From Mycobacterium sp. (GTDB lineage: Bacteria; Actinomycetota; Actinomycetes; Mycobacteriales; Mycobacteriaceae): a DNA stretch of 47,914 nucleotides. A model generated the notes under the pieces. It had not been told where the DNA came from. It worked only from the letters and a program-made list of their open reading frames with translations, and made no database searches. The position numbers and the translations under genes were made by a program. Every line of letters begins with the position of its first letter. The stretch's first letter is position 1. Of the stretch, positions 26,455 to 37,700 are shown in pieces. The stretch lies in the NCBI GenBank assembly GCA_003987775.1, contig RXJD01000078.1, positions 1 through 47,914 of the forward strand, in the 5' to 3' direction.

Positions 26455-28020
26455 CTACCTGTTCGCGTCGCGCAGGGCGGTGAGCGCGCGCTGGCGGGCC
26501 CGGTGGGCCGCCTCGCGCAGCGCCGCGTCCTCGGTGACCGGGTCTGCGAGCAGGAGGCCGCCGCTGCCCGGTGAGCCGCCGGAGCCCAGCTTGTTCATCC
26601 GCTTGGGCAGCGGTGCGCCCTGATAGCTCAACGGAATTGAACGCGCCAACGGCTGGTGCACTTCGATATACGCGCCATGCGGGAGGCGCTTGATGATGCC
26701 GGTCTCGACGCCGTGTTCGAGAACGTCGCGATCGCTGCGCTGCAATCCGACGGCCCACCGGTAGGTGATGAAGTAGACCAGCGGCGGCAGCAGCACCATG
26801 CCGATACGCCCGATCCAGGTGGTGGCATTCAGCGAAACATGGAACGTGACCGCGATGATGTCGTTCATCGCCGCCAGGGTGAGCACCAGGTAGAAACTGA
26901 TCGCCATGGCGCCGATTGCGGTGCGCACCGGCACATCCCGCGGTCGCTGCAACACGTTGTGATGCGCGTGATCCCCGGTGAACCGTTTCTCCAGGAACGG
27001 ATACGCGGTCAGCAGAATGAAGACCAGACCCATGATTAACGCGATCGCGACAGTCGCCGGCACCGTGTGCTGGCCGATGTACAGTTCCCAGCCCGGCCAT
27101 AGGCGTTGCAGACCGTCCGGCCACATCATGTAGAAGTCCGGTTGCGAACCGGCCGCCACCTGAGAAGGTTTGTAAGGTCCCAGGTTCCAGATCGGGTTGA
27201 TCTGCAGCAGTCCGCCCATGAACCCCAGCACACCGACGATGGATGCGAAGAAGGCGCCGGACTTGACCGCGAAGGTCGGCATCACGCGCACGCCGACCAC
27301 GTTGTGCTCGGTGCGGCCCGGTCCGGGGAACTGGGTGTGCTTCTGGAACCACACCAACGCCACATGCAATCCGATCAGCGCCAACAGAATCCCCGGAATC
27401 AGCAGGACGTGCAGGGCGTACAGCCGCGGTATCAATACCGTGCCGGGAAAGTCGCCGCCGACCAATGCCCAGTGCAACCATGTTCCAATCACCGGTAATC
27501 CGAGCGTGATTGACGACAGCGCCGCACGCAACCCGATGCCGGACAGCAGGTCGTCGGGCAGCGAGTAGCCGAAGTAACCCTCGAACATCGTCAGGATCAG
27601 CAACAGCGACCCGATCACCCAGTTGGCCTCGCGAGGCCGCCGGAACGCACCGGTGAAGAACACCCGCGCCAGGTGCACCATGATCGACGCGGCAAACATC
27701 AGCGCCGCCCAGTGGTGGATTTGGCGGACGAACAGACCGCCACGGACTTCGAACGAGATGTTCAGCGCCGTCTCGTAGGCCCGCGACATCTCGACGCCGC
27801 GCAGCGGCTGATAAACGCCGTGATACGTCACCTCGGCCATCGACGGGTCGAAGAACAACGTCAGATACACGCCGGTGATCAGCAGCACGATGAAGCTGTA
27901 CAGCGCGATCTCACCCAGCAGAAACGACCAGTGCGTCGGGAAGACCTTGTTCAGCTGCCGGCGCAGCGTTGCCGACGGATGGTAGCGGGAGTCGATTGCA
28001 TGGGCCGTCACAGCGGTCAT
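26455..28020 (-). CDS. qcrB: Orphan cytochrome bc1 cytochrome b subunit (QcrB paralogue)
   Basis: Cytochrome b of the menaquinol-oxidising bc1 complex. The 521-residue protein matches mycobacterial QcrB almost throughout: [24 protein letters not shown], the four haem ligands in [16 protein letters not shown] and the ALH...GLHVALVW helix, the Q-site PDFYMMW, and the C-terminal [10 protein letters not shown]. Canonical qcrB follows qcrC and qcrA; here it stands alone, with a slightly shorter N-terminus and a shorter tail. ATG 28018-28020 gives [16 protein letters not shown]. It is therefore probably a second copy that would need QcrA/QcrC from the main operon. The promoter has a repeated GTAGTA motif, and the 3' end a strong palindrome. 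Confidence 0.93.
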   Translation of the reverse strand: MTAVTAHAIDSRYHPSATLRRQLNKVFPTHWSFLLGEIALYSFIVLLITGVYLTLFFDPSMAEVTYHGVYQPLRGVEMSRAYETALNISFEVRGGLFVRQIHHWAALMFAASIMVHLARVFFTGAFRRPREANWVIGSLLLILTMFEGYFGYSLPDDLLSGIGLRAALSSITLGLPVIGTWLHWALVGGDFPGTVLIPRLYALHVLLIPGILLALIGLHVALVWFQKHTQFPGPGRTEHNVVGVRVMPTFAVKSGAFFASIVGVLGFMGGLLQINPIWNLGPYKPSQVAAGSQPDFYMMWPDGLQRLWPGWELYIGQHTVPATVAIALIMGLVFILLTAYPFLEKRFTGDHAHHNVLQRPRDVPVRTAIGAMAISFYLVLTLAAMNDIIAVTFHVSLNATTWIGRIGMVLLPPLVYFITYRWAVGLQRSDRDVLEHGVETGIIKRLPHGAYIEVHQPLARSIPLSYQGAPLPKRMNKLGSGGSPGSGGLLLADPVTEDAALREAAHRARQRALTALRDANR

Positions 28021-28346
28021 CCCCTCACCACCGGACCCGCGCCGTTGCGAGCCGGCTGTCGCACGTATTACTACGTTCGGTAGTACCACAAAGAGTAGTA
28101 CTTCAGCCGCCTCGTGTAAATGAATTCATTCAGCCGCATAATGCAACTTGGCCAAACATGTTGCGCGGCAGCCTAGTACAACCACCGAGACTGCAAATCT
28201 GCAGCGAAAGTGCGAGTGACAACCTGCACATTTGCCGCGTCGGCGGAGACACGCCGACCGCCACCAAGGTCCCCCACCCACCCGCGCGAGCAGACACAAA
28301 ATCGCGTTGGAGCGCAAGCTCCACGGCGATTTTGTGTCTGCTCGCG
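28021..28346. other. Promoter region of orphan qcrB
   Basis: A 326-bp gap between the acpS stop and the qcrB start, both on the minus strand. It includes the long palindrome after acpS, an AT-richer middle and a cluster of GTAGTA half-sites close to qcrB. No open reading frame or RNA gene was recognised. Confidence 0.6.
28069..28101. promoter_or_regulatory. Candidate operator upstream of orphan qcrB
   Basis: TACTAC (28069-28074) and GTAGTA (28080-28085) form an inverted repeat with a 5-base spacer, and a third half-site GTAGTAC lies at 28095-28101, 15 bp on. The block is 50-80 bp before the qcrB start. Repressor or activator unknown; no regulator gene is next to it. Confidence 0.5.
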
Positions 28347-28347
28347 C
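28284..28347. terminator. 64-bp long hairpin after acpS (element copy 2)
   Basis: Arms of 22 bp (28284-28305 and 28326-28347) are perfectly complementary; an inner 6-bp stem TGGAGC/GCTCCA closes on a GCAA tetraloop (28314-28317). The element starts in the acpS stop codon. It shares GAGCAGACxCAxAATCGCG with the palindrome at 26395-26452, and the changes between copies are matched on both arms. Confidence 0.85.
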
Positions 28348-28739
28348 TACGAGGTCTCCAGGATCGCGACCGCGGCCGCGGTGTCGGCTTCGTGCGTCAG
28401 CGACACGTGAATGGTCACGTCGGCCAGATGCTTGGCGATCTCACCGCTCAACCGGACCCGCGGCCGGCCCCACATGTCGGTGACCACCTCGATGTCGCGG
28501 TGGATGTCCTCCGGCAACACCGGCCGCTGGGCGAACCGGGAACCGGACCACGCCTTGATCACCGCCTCCTTGGCCGCCCAACGGGCGGCCAGGTGACGCG
28601 CCGCCGACGAACTCTTGTCAGAGGCGTCGCGGCGCTCACCCGGAGTGAAGGTCTCCGCGAACACCGTTCCCGGCTGGTCGACCTGCTCAGCGAAATCAGG
28701 TATGGAGACAAGGTCAATCCCGATTCCGACGATTCCCAT
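28347..28739 (-). CDS. acpS: Holo-[acyl-carrier-protein] synthase
   Basis: Transfers 4'-phosphopantetheine from CoA to the ACP domain of FAS I, whose own chain lacks this domain in mycobacteria. The 130-residue protein starts MGIVGIGIDLVSI, with magnesium ligands Asp9 and Glu58 (WAAKEAVIKAW), and agrees with Rv2523c over its whole length, including VRLSGEIAKHLADVTIHVSLTHE. A longer frame upstream would overlap the fas stop and is rejected. It lies 28 bp after fas and is co-transcribed with it. Confidence 0.96.
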   Translation of the reverse strand: MGIVGIGIDLVSIPDFAEQVDQPGTVFAETFTPGERRDASDKSSSAARHLAARWAAKEAVIKAWSGSRFAQRPVLPEDIHRDIEVVTDMWGRPRVRLSGEIAKHLADVTIHVSLTHEADTAAAVAILETS

Positions 28740-28767
28740 GGGTGGCCAGGTTAACGGATCCGGTGAG

Positions 28768-31700
28768 TCACTCGGCAGAGACCTGGTAGGCCCCATAGAT
28801 CTGGTCGTCGCCCAACCGGGCGGCCGGGTTCAGCAGCATGGAAGCCTCCTGTCGCTTCTCCGGCGCGTCGTGGTCGAACCGGCGGTCCGGCGGTCGCTGG
28901 TACATCGGCTCGCCACCGGCGATCGCCGACGCGAGACGGCGCTGACCGGCCAGCAGCCGCGCGTCCGCACGCCGCTGATAGTCAGCCCGCTGGCCGGCGT
29001 CCAGTGAGGCGATGAACGCCTGCGGGTGCACCAGCGCGACCAGACCCGACACATGGCCGAACCCGAGGCTGGTGAGCAGTCCGGCCTTGAGCGGGAACTT
29101 GTCGCCGAGCCGCAGCGTGTCGCGCAGCCAGACGAAGTGCGACGAACCGGCGAGCTCGTCGTCGACGCAGTCCAGGCTGCGGTTGGGCGGGATGACCCCG
29201 TCGCGCAGCATCTGGCACAGCCCCATCGTCTGGAAGACCGCCGCACCACCCTTGGCGTGACCGGTCAGGCTCTTCTGCGACACCACGAACAGCGGCGCCC
29301 CCTCGGAACGTCCCAGCGAGTCGGCGAGCCGCTCGTGCAGCTCCGTCTCGTTGGGGTCGTTGGCCAGCGTCGAAGTGTCGTGCTTGGACACCACCGCGAT
29401 GTCGTCGGCGGTCACACCCAGCTTGGCCAGCGAGCGCGCCAGCGCCGAATCCCTTCCGCCGCGGCCGGCGCCCAGCGCGCCGAGTCCCGGCGCCGGGATC
29501 GAGGTGTGCACTCCGTCGCCGAAGGACTGCGCGAAGGCCACCACGGCCAGCACCGGCAGTCCCATCCGCAGTGCCAGATCGCCGCGCGCGAGCAGGATGG
29601 TGCCACCGCCCTGGGCTTCGACGAAGCCCAGCCGGCGCCGGTCGTTGGGCCGGGAGAACTTCGAGTCCTCGATGCCGCGCCCACGCATCATCGACGTGTC
29701 GGCGGTGGCGGCCATGTCACCGAAGCCGATGATGGCCTCCAGCGTCAGGTCGTCCAAGCCGCCGGCCACCACCAGCTCGGCCTTGCCGAGCCGGATCTTG
29801 TCGACGCCCTCCTCGACCGACACCGCCGCCGTCGCACAGGCCGCGACCGGGTGGATCATCGACCCGTAGCTACCCACGTACGACTGCACCACATGCGCCG
29901 CAACGACATTCGGCAGAACTTCCTGCAGGATGTCGTTCGGCTTGTTACGGCCGAGCAGGTTTCCGTGGTACATGGTCTGCATCGATGTCATGCCGCCCAT
30001 GCCGGTGCCCTGGGTGCTGGCCACCAGGCTCGGGTGCACGTAACGCATCACCTCGGCCGGGCTGAACCCGGCGGACAGGAACGCATCCACCGTTGTCACG
30101 ATGTTCCACAGCGCCACCCGGTCGATCGAGGTGGCCATGTCGGGGCTGATCCCCCACACCGTCGGGTCGAACCCGGTCGGGATCTGCGCGCCGACGACTC
30201 GCGACAGCTTGGTCTTGCGCGGAACCCGGACTTCGGTGCCGGCCTTGCGGGTGACCTGCCAGTCCCCCGAATCGGGCGCCGGACGGATCACGGTGTGCTC
30301 GGGGTCGAACTCGGCGAAGGACCGGGCCTCGGCTTCCGACGACACGACGAAGGTGAAGTCCTTGTCCAGGAACACCGACACCAGCAGCGGCGAGGCGTGG
30401 TCGGGGTCGATCGCGCCGTCGTCGACGAACTCGCGGATGCCGCAACGTTCCACGACGGCGTCGTGGTACCGCTCGACCAGTTCGGACTCGTCCACCAGAT
30501 CGCCGGATTGTGTGTCGTACCAACCCGGTTGGGGGTCGTCCTCCCAGCGGATCAGTCCGGTGGTCCAGGCGAGTTCGAGAACGCCGGCGGCCGACAGTTC
30601 GTTCTCGACCTCCATCTCGAAGCGGGTGCGCGACGATCCGTACGGACCCAGTTCGGCACCACCGACGATTACCACCAGGTCGGCCGGGTCGACGTCGAGG
30701 TCGGCCCATTCCGGTGGCGGTGCCGGGGTGTATCCGCGGGGCGGTGACGGCAGCGCAGAAATGGTGCCTTCGGTCGGCGCGTCGTCGTCGGCGTGCGACT
30801 CGGCGGTCATCTCCTCGCGGGCCTTGGCCGCCAGTTCGGCCATGTCGAGGTTGACCTCGGCCAGGCCGCCGGTCAGGTCCGCCTTGATCGGCGAACTGGC
30901 TGCGGCCACTTTGGATTCCACATCGCAAAGGTCGAGCAGGAACCCGGCCATCTCATCAGTCGAGTAGGTCGTGACGCCGGCCTCTTCGACGGCGGTGACG
31001 ATGGCGTCGTTGTGACCCATCAGCCCGGTGCCACGGGTCCAGCCGATCAGCGCGTGCGCCAGGCTGACCCGTTCCGCCCACGACGTTTCCGCGTGCCAAC
31101 GGGTCACCACGGCGTCCAGCGCCGACTTGGCCTCGCCGTAGGCGCCGTCGCCGCCGAACATTCCGCGGTTGGGCGAGCCGGGAAGCACCACGTGCAGTCG
31201 CGAGGCGATGTCACGTTCGGCGCCGATCTTCGACAGCCCGCTGATCAGCCGCTGCACGGCCCACAGCAGCACCTTCATCTCCATCTCGGCGCGGGCACCG
31301 ACCTCGGACAGGTCACCGACCACGCGTGGGGCCGCGAACGGGAACAGCAGCGTCGGGGTCTGTGCGTCCTTGATGTGAATCGACTGCGGCCCAAGGCTTT
31401 CGCTCTGCTCATTGCCGATCCACTCGACCAGTGCGTCGATGTCGGAGTAGGAGGCCATGTTGGCCGGCACCACCCACAGCGCCGCGCCGTAGCGGGCGTG
31501 GTCGCGGTAGAGGGTGCGGTAGAACGCCAGCCGCTCGTCGTTGAGCTTGGACGTGGTGGCGATGACCGTGGCACCGCCGTCGAGCAGCCGGGCTGCCACC
31601 GAGGCGGCGATCGAGCCCTTGGAAGCGCCTGTCACCACGGCGATTTCGCTGCTGTGGGGACCGGGGTCGGGGTTCTCCGCGCCGGCGGCGATCCGGCCGT

Positions 31701-34700
31701 ACAGCGAGGCGTGGATCTGCTTGCCGGCGGCCAGCGACTTACCCTGCCACCAGGTGGCCTGGGTGGCGACGACGTGTCCGGCTCCCTCGAAACGCTCGGA
31801 CAGCCGCAGCCAGTCGGCGTCGATGTCACCCTCGTCGGTGAGCCACAGTTTGACCAGGTCCTCACGGGCGCTGGCCCAGCGGTCGTCGAAGACGACGGCC
31901 TTCTTGCCGTCGAACGTCGGCGCCACCAAACGTGGCCAGTCCGCGCCCAATTCGGCGGTGACGAGGTCGATCAGCTCGGCATCGCTAGCCCCAGTCGGAG
32001 CGGTGACCGGGTCGTCCAGGCCAAGCTGACCCAGCACCAGACGGGCCGCCGAGGCCAGCACGCCATCACGGCCGGTGATCTGGTCGGTGAACTCGCTCAG
32101 CGCCGCGGCGTCGACGGTCGCACCGCCCCCTCCGCCCGCGGACGGCATCGAGACGGGGATCCCCAGCCGGGCGCCGACGGAGGTCACCGCGGCGTCGATG
32201 ACCTTGTCCACCGACGCGGCGTCGGCCAGCGCGCCCTCGTGCAGGTGGCCCATTGCGCCGCCCCGCACGCTGGTGCCTTCGCGGGTGCCCAGCGCCACCT
32301 CGACGGTGACGTGCTTGGCCCAGCCCTCGCCCAGCTCCCACGTCTTCGTCACGCGTTCGGCGATCGCCGCCGGCCGCTTGCCCGAGGGTCCGAGCACCGT
32401 GCGCAGCTGGTCGTTGATCGCGTCGGAAAGCACTGGGCCGAATGGCTTGTAGGTGCGGGCCAGCTTGGTGACCTGCGCGCGCAGCCCGGCCAGGTCGGCC
32501 TCGGCGGCGCCGTCGATGGCGCCGAGGTTCAGCTCGGAGCCGAGGTCGACCAGCAGCTGGTTACGCCGCGACGAGGCGCCATCGGTGATCGACTCGATCG
32601 AGTCCAGCGGCTCGATCTGGTCCAGGCGCATCTTGGCCGAGATGGCGATCAGGGCCAAAGTGGCGTCGGCGGCGTCGAATCCGATGTCATCGGGGCGCGG
32701 AGCTCCGGACGGAGCCGCTGGCGCCGGCGCGGCCGGCGCGGCCTCAGACGGTGCGGCCTCAGACGCGGCCGAGTCGGAATCCTCAACCGGTTCGTCTTCC
32801 GGCTCCGGGTCGGTGTCGGTGGCGAACAGCACCGCCGCGTCGCGCTCGGCGTTGAGCACTTCGATTGTGCTGTGCGCATATTCGGGCAACTTGAGGGTAT
32901 TGGTGGCCAGGCCCGCGACGGTCGGCGCGGTCTTCACCCCGATCTCGACGAACCGCTCCACGCCCAGGCCGCCAGCGGCCTCCTCGATGAACAGCAGGTC
33001 CTGCGTCTCGATCCAGCGCACCGGGCTGGCGAACTGCCATGCCAGCAGCTCGATCAGGACCTTGCGCGCCAGGTCGCGCGGGCGCTCATTACGCCACGTG
33101 TCGTAGTCGGCAAGGATCTCGTCGAGCGGCTCGGCGGGCACCAGATCGCGGATCTCCTGGATGAAGTCGCGGTCCAGGGTGAACGGCCGCGGGACCAGGT
33201 TGGGGATGTAGCGCCCGATGATGACGTCGGGATCCTTGTCGCGCGGCATCAGGCGCTCGAGCGACCGACGGAACTCGGCCACACCCACCCGCAGCACCCG
33301 CGAGTGGAACGGCACGTCGATACCGGGCACCAGGATGAACGAGCGCTTGCCGCCGGTGATTTCGCGGCGCCGCTCGACCTCTTCCTCCAAGGCTTCCAGT
33401 CCGCGGACCGTGCCGGCGATCGCATACTGCGAACCGCGCAGGTTGAAGTTGACGATCTCCAGAAATTCCCCGGTGCGCTCGGCGATTCCGGCCACGAATT
33501 CGGTGACCTCGTCGTCGGGCAGGTCGATCTGGGAGGGCCGGATGGCGGCCAGGCGGTAGTTGGAGCGGCCCAACTCGTCGCGCGGCACGATGTCGTGCAT
33601 CTTGGAGCCGCGGTGGAACACGGCCTCCAGCAACGCATCCAGTTCGAACACGCCGCTGACGCAGGCCAGCGCGGTGTATTCACCGACCGAGTGGCCGCAG
33701 GTGATCGCGGTTTCGACGAAGGCGCCCTGCTCGCGCATCTCGGCCACCTGCGCGGCCGCTACCGTCGCCATCGCGACCTGGGTGAACTGCGTCAGGAACA
33801 GCACGCCGTCCGGGTGGTGGTAGTGCACGCCGCTGGCGATGATGCTGGTCGGGTTGTCCCGGACCACGTGCAGCACCGAGAAGCCCAGCGTGTCGCGGGT
33901 GAAGCGGTCGGCCTCGTCCCAGACCTTGCGGGCCGCCTTGGAACGGGCCCGAACGTCCATGCCCATGCCCTTGTGCTGGATGCCCTGGCCGGGGAACGCG
34001 TAGACCGTCTTCGGCGAGGCCAGCCGCGCGGTCGCTGACATCACCAGATCGGATCCGATCCGGGCGGCAACCTCCAAAACCTCTGCGCCCTGGTCGATGC
34101 CGACCCGGTCGACCCGGAAGTCAACCTCGTCACCGGGGCGCACCATGCCGAGGAAGCGGGCGGTCCAGCCGATCAGGCGGGCGGGCGGCCGCGCCTGCCC
34201 GTCCGTGGCGGTCACCGCGTGCTGTGCTGCGGCGGACAGCCACATGCCGTGCACGATCGGCGATTCCAGCCCGGCCAGCAGGGCGGCAGCCTTGTCGGTG
34301 TGGATGGGGTTGTGGTCCCCGGACACCTCGGCGAACGGGCGCATGTCGACCGGTGCGCCGATCGTGACGTCGCGGCGCCGGCGACGTGGGGTGTCGGTGG
34401 CGTTCTCGGAGACCGCGCCACCGGCCCGGGCGGGGTCGGAGAGTTCGGCGGCGCCGGTGCGACCCAGGATCGCGAACCGCTCCTCCATGGTGGCGACGGC
34501 GGCGCCGTCACTCGCGGTGACGGCGACGGTGACCGGGACGACTCGTCCCATGTCGGTGTCGACGGCCTCGGAAGCGGTTGCGGCGATGGTCAATCGAGCC
34601 GGTTCCTTGGGCAACTGACCGGCCAACTGGACGGCGTGGTCCAGGTGCACAAGGCTGAGCAGGCCTTCCACCACCGGGACACCGGCATCCGTGGCAGCCG

Positions 34701-37700
34701 CGCCGATGGCGGCGAAAACGGCCGGCCAGCAATGTCCGACGAGCGCGTCGGGCACGGTGGTCAGGCTCGGGGCCAGGAGCTCGCTGAAGGTCGCGGTGAC
34801 CCCGGTGTGGTCGGCGACCCGTTCGGGGTCCCAGTCCACCGTCAGGGTGGCGGTGCCGTTGACCACCTCGGGCAGCGAGTCCGGCCCGTCCACGCCGGCC
34901 GCGATGGCCAGCACGGAACGCATTGCGGCGGTTGCGTCTTCGGTGGAGACGACGGGGATGCCGCCGTCGATGGTGTTGGGGGGCAGGGTGAACTGGATGT
35001 CGATCCAGGTGCCCGAGACCGGCACGCTCAGGGTGACGCTGTCGGATGTCACCTGCAAGCGTGATCCGGTGGATGTGTGTGTCGCGGTGCGGTTTTCGTG
35101 TACCTGCCAGTCGCCCGGCTCGGCGATGCGGTGCACCGGGTTGATGGTGGTGCGACCCGCCCACAGCACGTCGGGCGCGTCGAGCACCACGGCCAGCGGT
35201 CCGCGGATGTCGGCGCGACCGAGCCTGCGTGCGGTCACGTCTTGCGGCTCGGCCCCGCTGCCCAACACCTCGTCGATGGCGGCCTGCTCGAAGCGGTCCA
35301 GCAGCTCGCCGACCGGTTCGTCCAGCCGGGTGATGCCCGCGACCGCCGCGGGGCCGGGGATGATGCAGACCTGGTCGGCGTCATAGCGCGCGTCGTGGGC
35401 CTGCCACAGCGAGTCGCTGCGCCACCAGCGGCGGACGTCCTTGTCGATGACCGGCACGAAGTTCACCGGCTTGCCGAGGGTCTTGCACAGGGAGATGAAG
35501 AACGGCACGTCGGCCGGGTGCAGCTGCACCGTCTCGGCGTCGGGGTAGTGCGTCACCAGCGTGGTGATGGCGCGCTCCGGGTCTTCCAGCAGCGCGGCGT
35601 CGCCGAACTGAGTCTCGATAGGACCGAAATCCTTTGCGTGCAAACGTGCTTCGGCCCGCTTGAGCATCTCCGCGAACCGCTCGCGCCAGGTGTCGGCCAG
35701 CCACGGGCTGCCCGGCGCCGCGGTGTCTGCGGTCGAATTGCCTTCTCCAATGGCCAGTTCGACGTAGCGCCGGAGCCACTGCAGGTAGGTCATGTCGCCG
35801 ACGTCGCCGAAATACGGCTTGGCGGTCTTGGCCATCGCGGCGATGATCTCGTCGCGACGCTCCGCGACGGCATCCGCGTCACCGGCCACCTCGTCGAGCA
35901 GCTGACCGCAGCGCGAGGCGCTGTTATCGATCTCGTGAATGTCGGCGCCCAACTGGCTGCGGCTGGAAGCCATGCCGCCCTGGGCTTTTCCGGCGCCGAT
36001 CCATTGATCGGTGCCGCCGGTTTCCACCAGCATCTTCTTCACCGAGGGTGACGTGGTGGATTCCAGCGTCGCCATCGCGGCGGTACCGACCAGGATCCCG
36101 TCGATTGGCATCAGCGGGAAGCCGTAGTCCTGCGCCCAGCGCCCCGACAGGTAGTCGGCGGCACGCTCCGGCGTGCCGATCCCGCCGCCGACGCAGACGG
36201 TGATGTTGGAGCGCGAGCGCAGCTCCGAGTACGTCGCCAGCAGCAGGTCGTCCAGGTCTTCCCAGGAGTGGTGCCCACCGGCGCGGCCGCCCTCGATGTG
36301 CATGATCACCGGGCGGGTGGGCACCTCGGTGGCGATGCGGATGACGGAGCGGATCTGCTCGATGGTCCCGGGCTTGAAGACGACGTGGCTGATGCCGATG
36401 TCGTTGAGTTCCTCGATCAGCTCGACGGCTTCTTCCAGGTCCGGGATTCCGGCGCTGACCACGACGCCGTCGATGGCGGCGCCGGACTGGCGCGCCTTCT
36501 GCACCAGGCGCTTTCCGCCCAGCTGCAACTTCCACAGGTACGGGTCCAGGAACAGCGCGTTGAACTGATAGGTGCGGCCGGGCTCGAGCAGCTGGGACAG
36601 CTCCGCGACGCGGGCGGCGAAGATCTCTTCGGTCACCTGCCCGCCGCCGGCCAGCTCGGCCCAGTGCCCGGCGTTGGCCGCGGCGGCCACAATCTTGGCG
36701 TCGACGGTGGTCGGGGTCATGCCGGCGAGCAGGATGGGCGACCGGCCGGTCAGCCGGGTGAACTTGGTCGACAGCTTGACCCTGCCGTCGGGCAGGCGGA
36801 CAACCGTCGGAGCGTAGCTGGACCAGGCACGGGCCACCTCCGGGGTGGCGCCGACGGTGAACAGGTTGCGCTGGCCGCCGCGGGTGGCCGCAGGCACGAT
36901 GCCGATGCCCAGGCCGCGGATCACCGGCGCGGTCAGCCGGGTGAGGATGTCACCGGGGCCCAGGTCAAGAATCCAGCGGGCGCCGGCGTCATTCACCTTG
37001 GTGATCTCGTCGACCCAGTCGACCTTGCGGACCAAGATGGCCTCGGCCATCTCTCGGGCGAGCGCGACGTCCAGGCCGACCTTCTCGGCCCAGCCGCCGA
37101 CGATGTCGATGCCGTCGGACAACCGCGGCGTGTGGAAGCCGACCTCGACCTTGACCGGATCGAAGACCGGCGCGAAAACGTCGCCGCCCCGCAGCTTGTT
37201 CTTGCGGTCGGCTTCCTCTTTCTCGGAGATCTGCTGGCAATAGAGCTCGAACCGCGACAGCTGCTCGGGGGTTCCGGTGATGACGACGGACCGGCGGCCG
37301 TTTCGAATCGACAGCACCGGCGGGAGGACCGTGCGTACGTCCTGCGCGAACTCGTCGAGTAGCTGGCTGATGCGCTCGGGGTCGGCGTTGGTGACCGACA
37401 CCATCGGTGGCCGGTCGCCGAGCACCGAAATACCACGACGGCGCGCCACCAGCGTGCCGGCTGCGCCGACGAGCTGAGCCATGGCCAGCAACTCCACGTC
37501 ACGGGTGCCGCCGGCTTTGAGCGCCTCCACCGCCAGCACGCCCTGAGAGTGCCCTGCCAGCGCTACCGGCGGGGTTTCGATCAGGTCCATGCCCTGGCGT
37601 GCCAGCGCGCGAACCGCGGCAACCTGTGTGAGCAGGACGCCCGGTATCGACACCGCCGCCGACGTCAGGTGCTTTTCCGAGGGAACGGTGTCCTCGGCCG

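Noticed and set aside
26360-27481. 373-codon minus-strand frame overlapping the qcrB gene end
   Set aside because: Alternative frame of qcrB with Arg/His/Gly-rich translation and no domain; the QcrB frame is intact.
30793-34038. Very long open frame (1081 codons) on the plus strand inside fas
   Set aside because: It is the antisense shadow of a high-GC gene: Gly/Arg/Val/His-rich, without recognisable domains, and fas covers it fully on the other strand with intact motifs.
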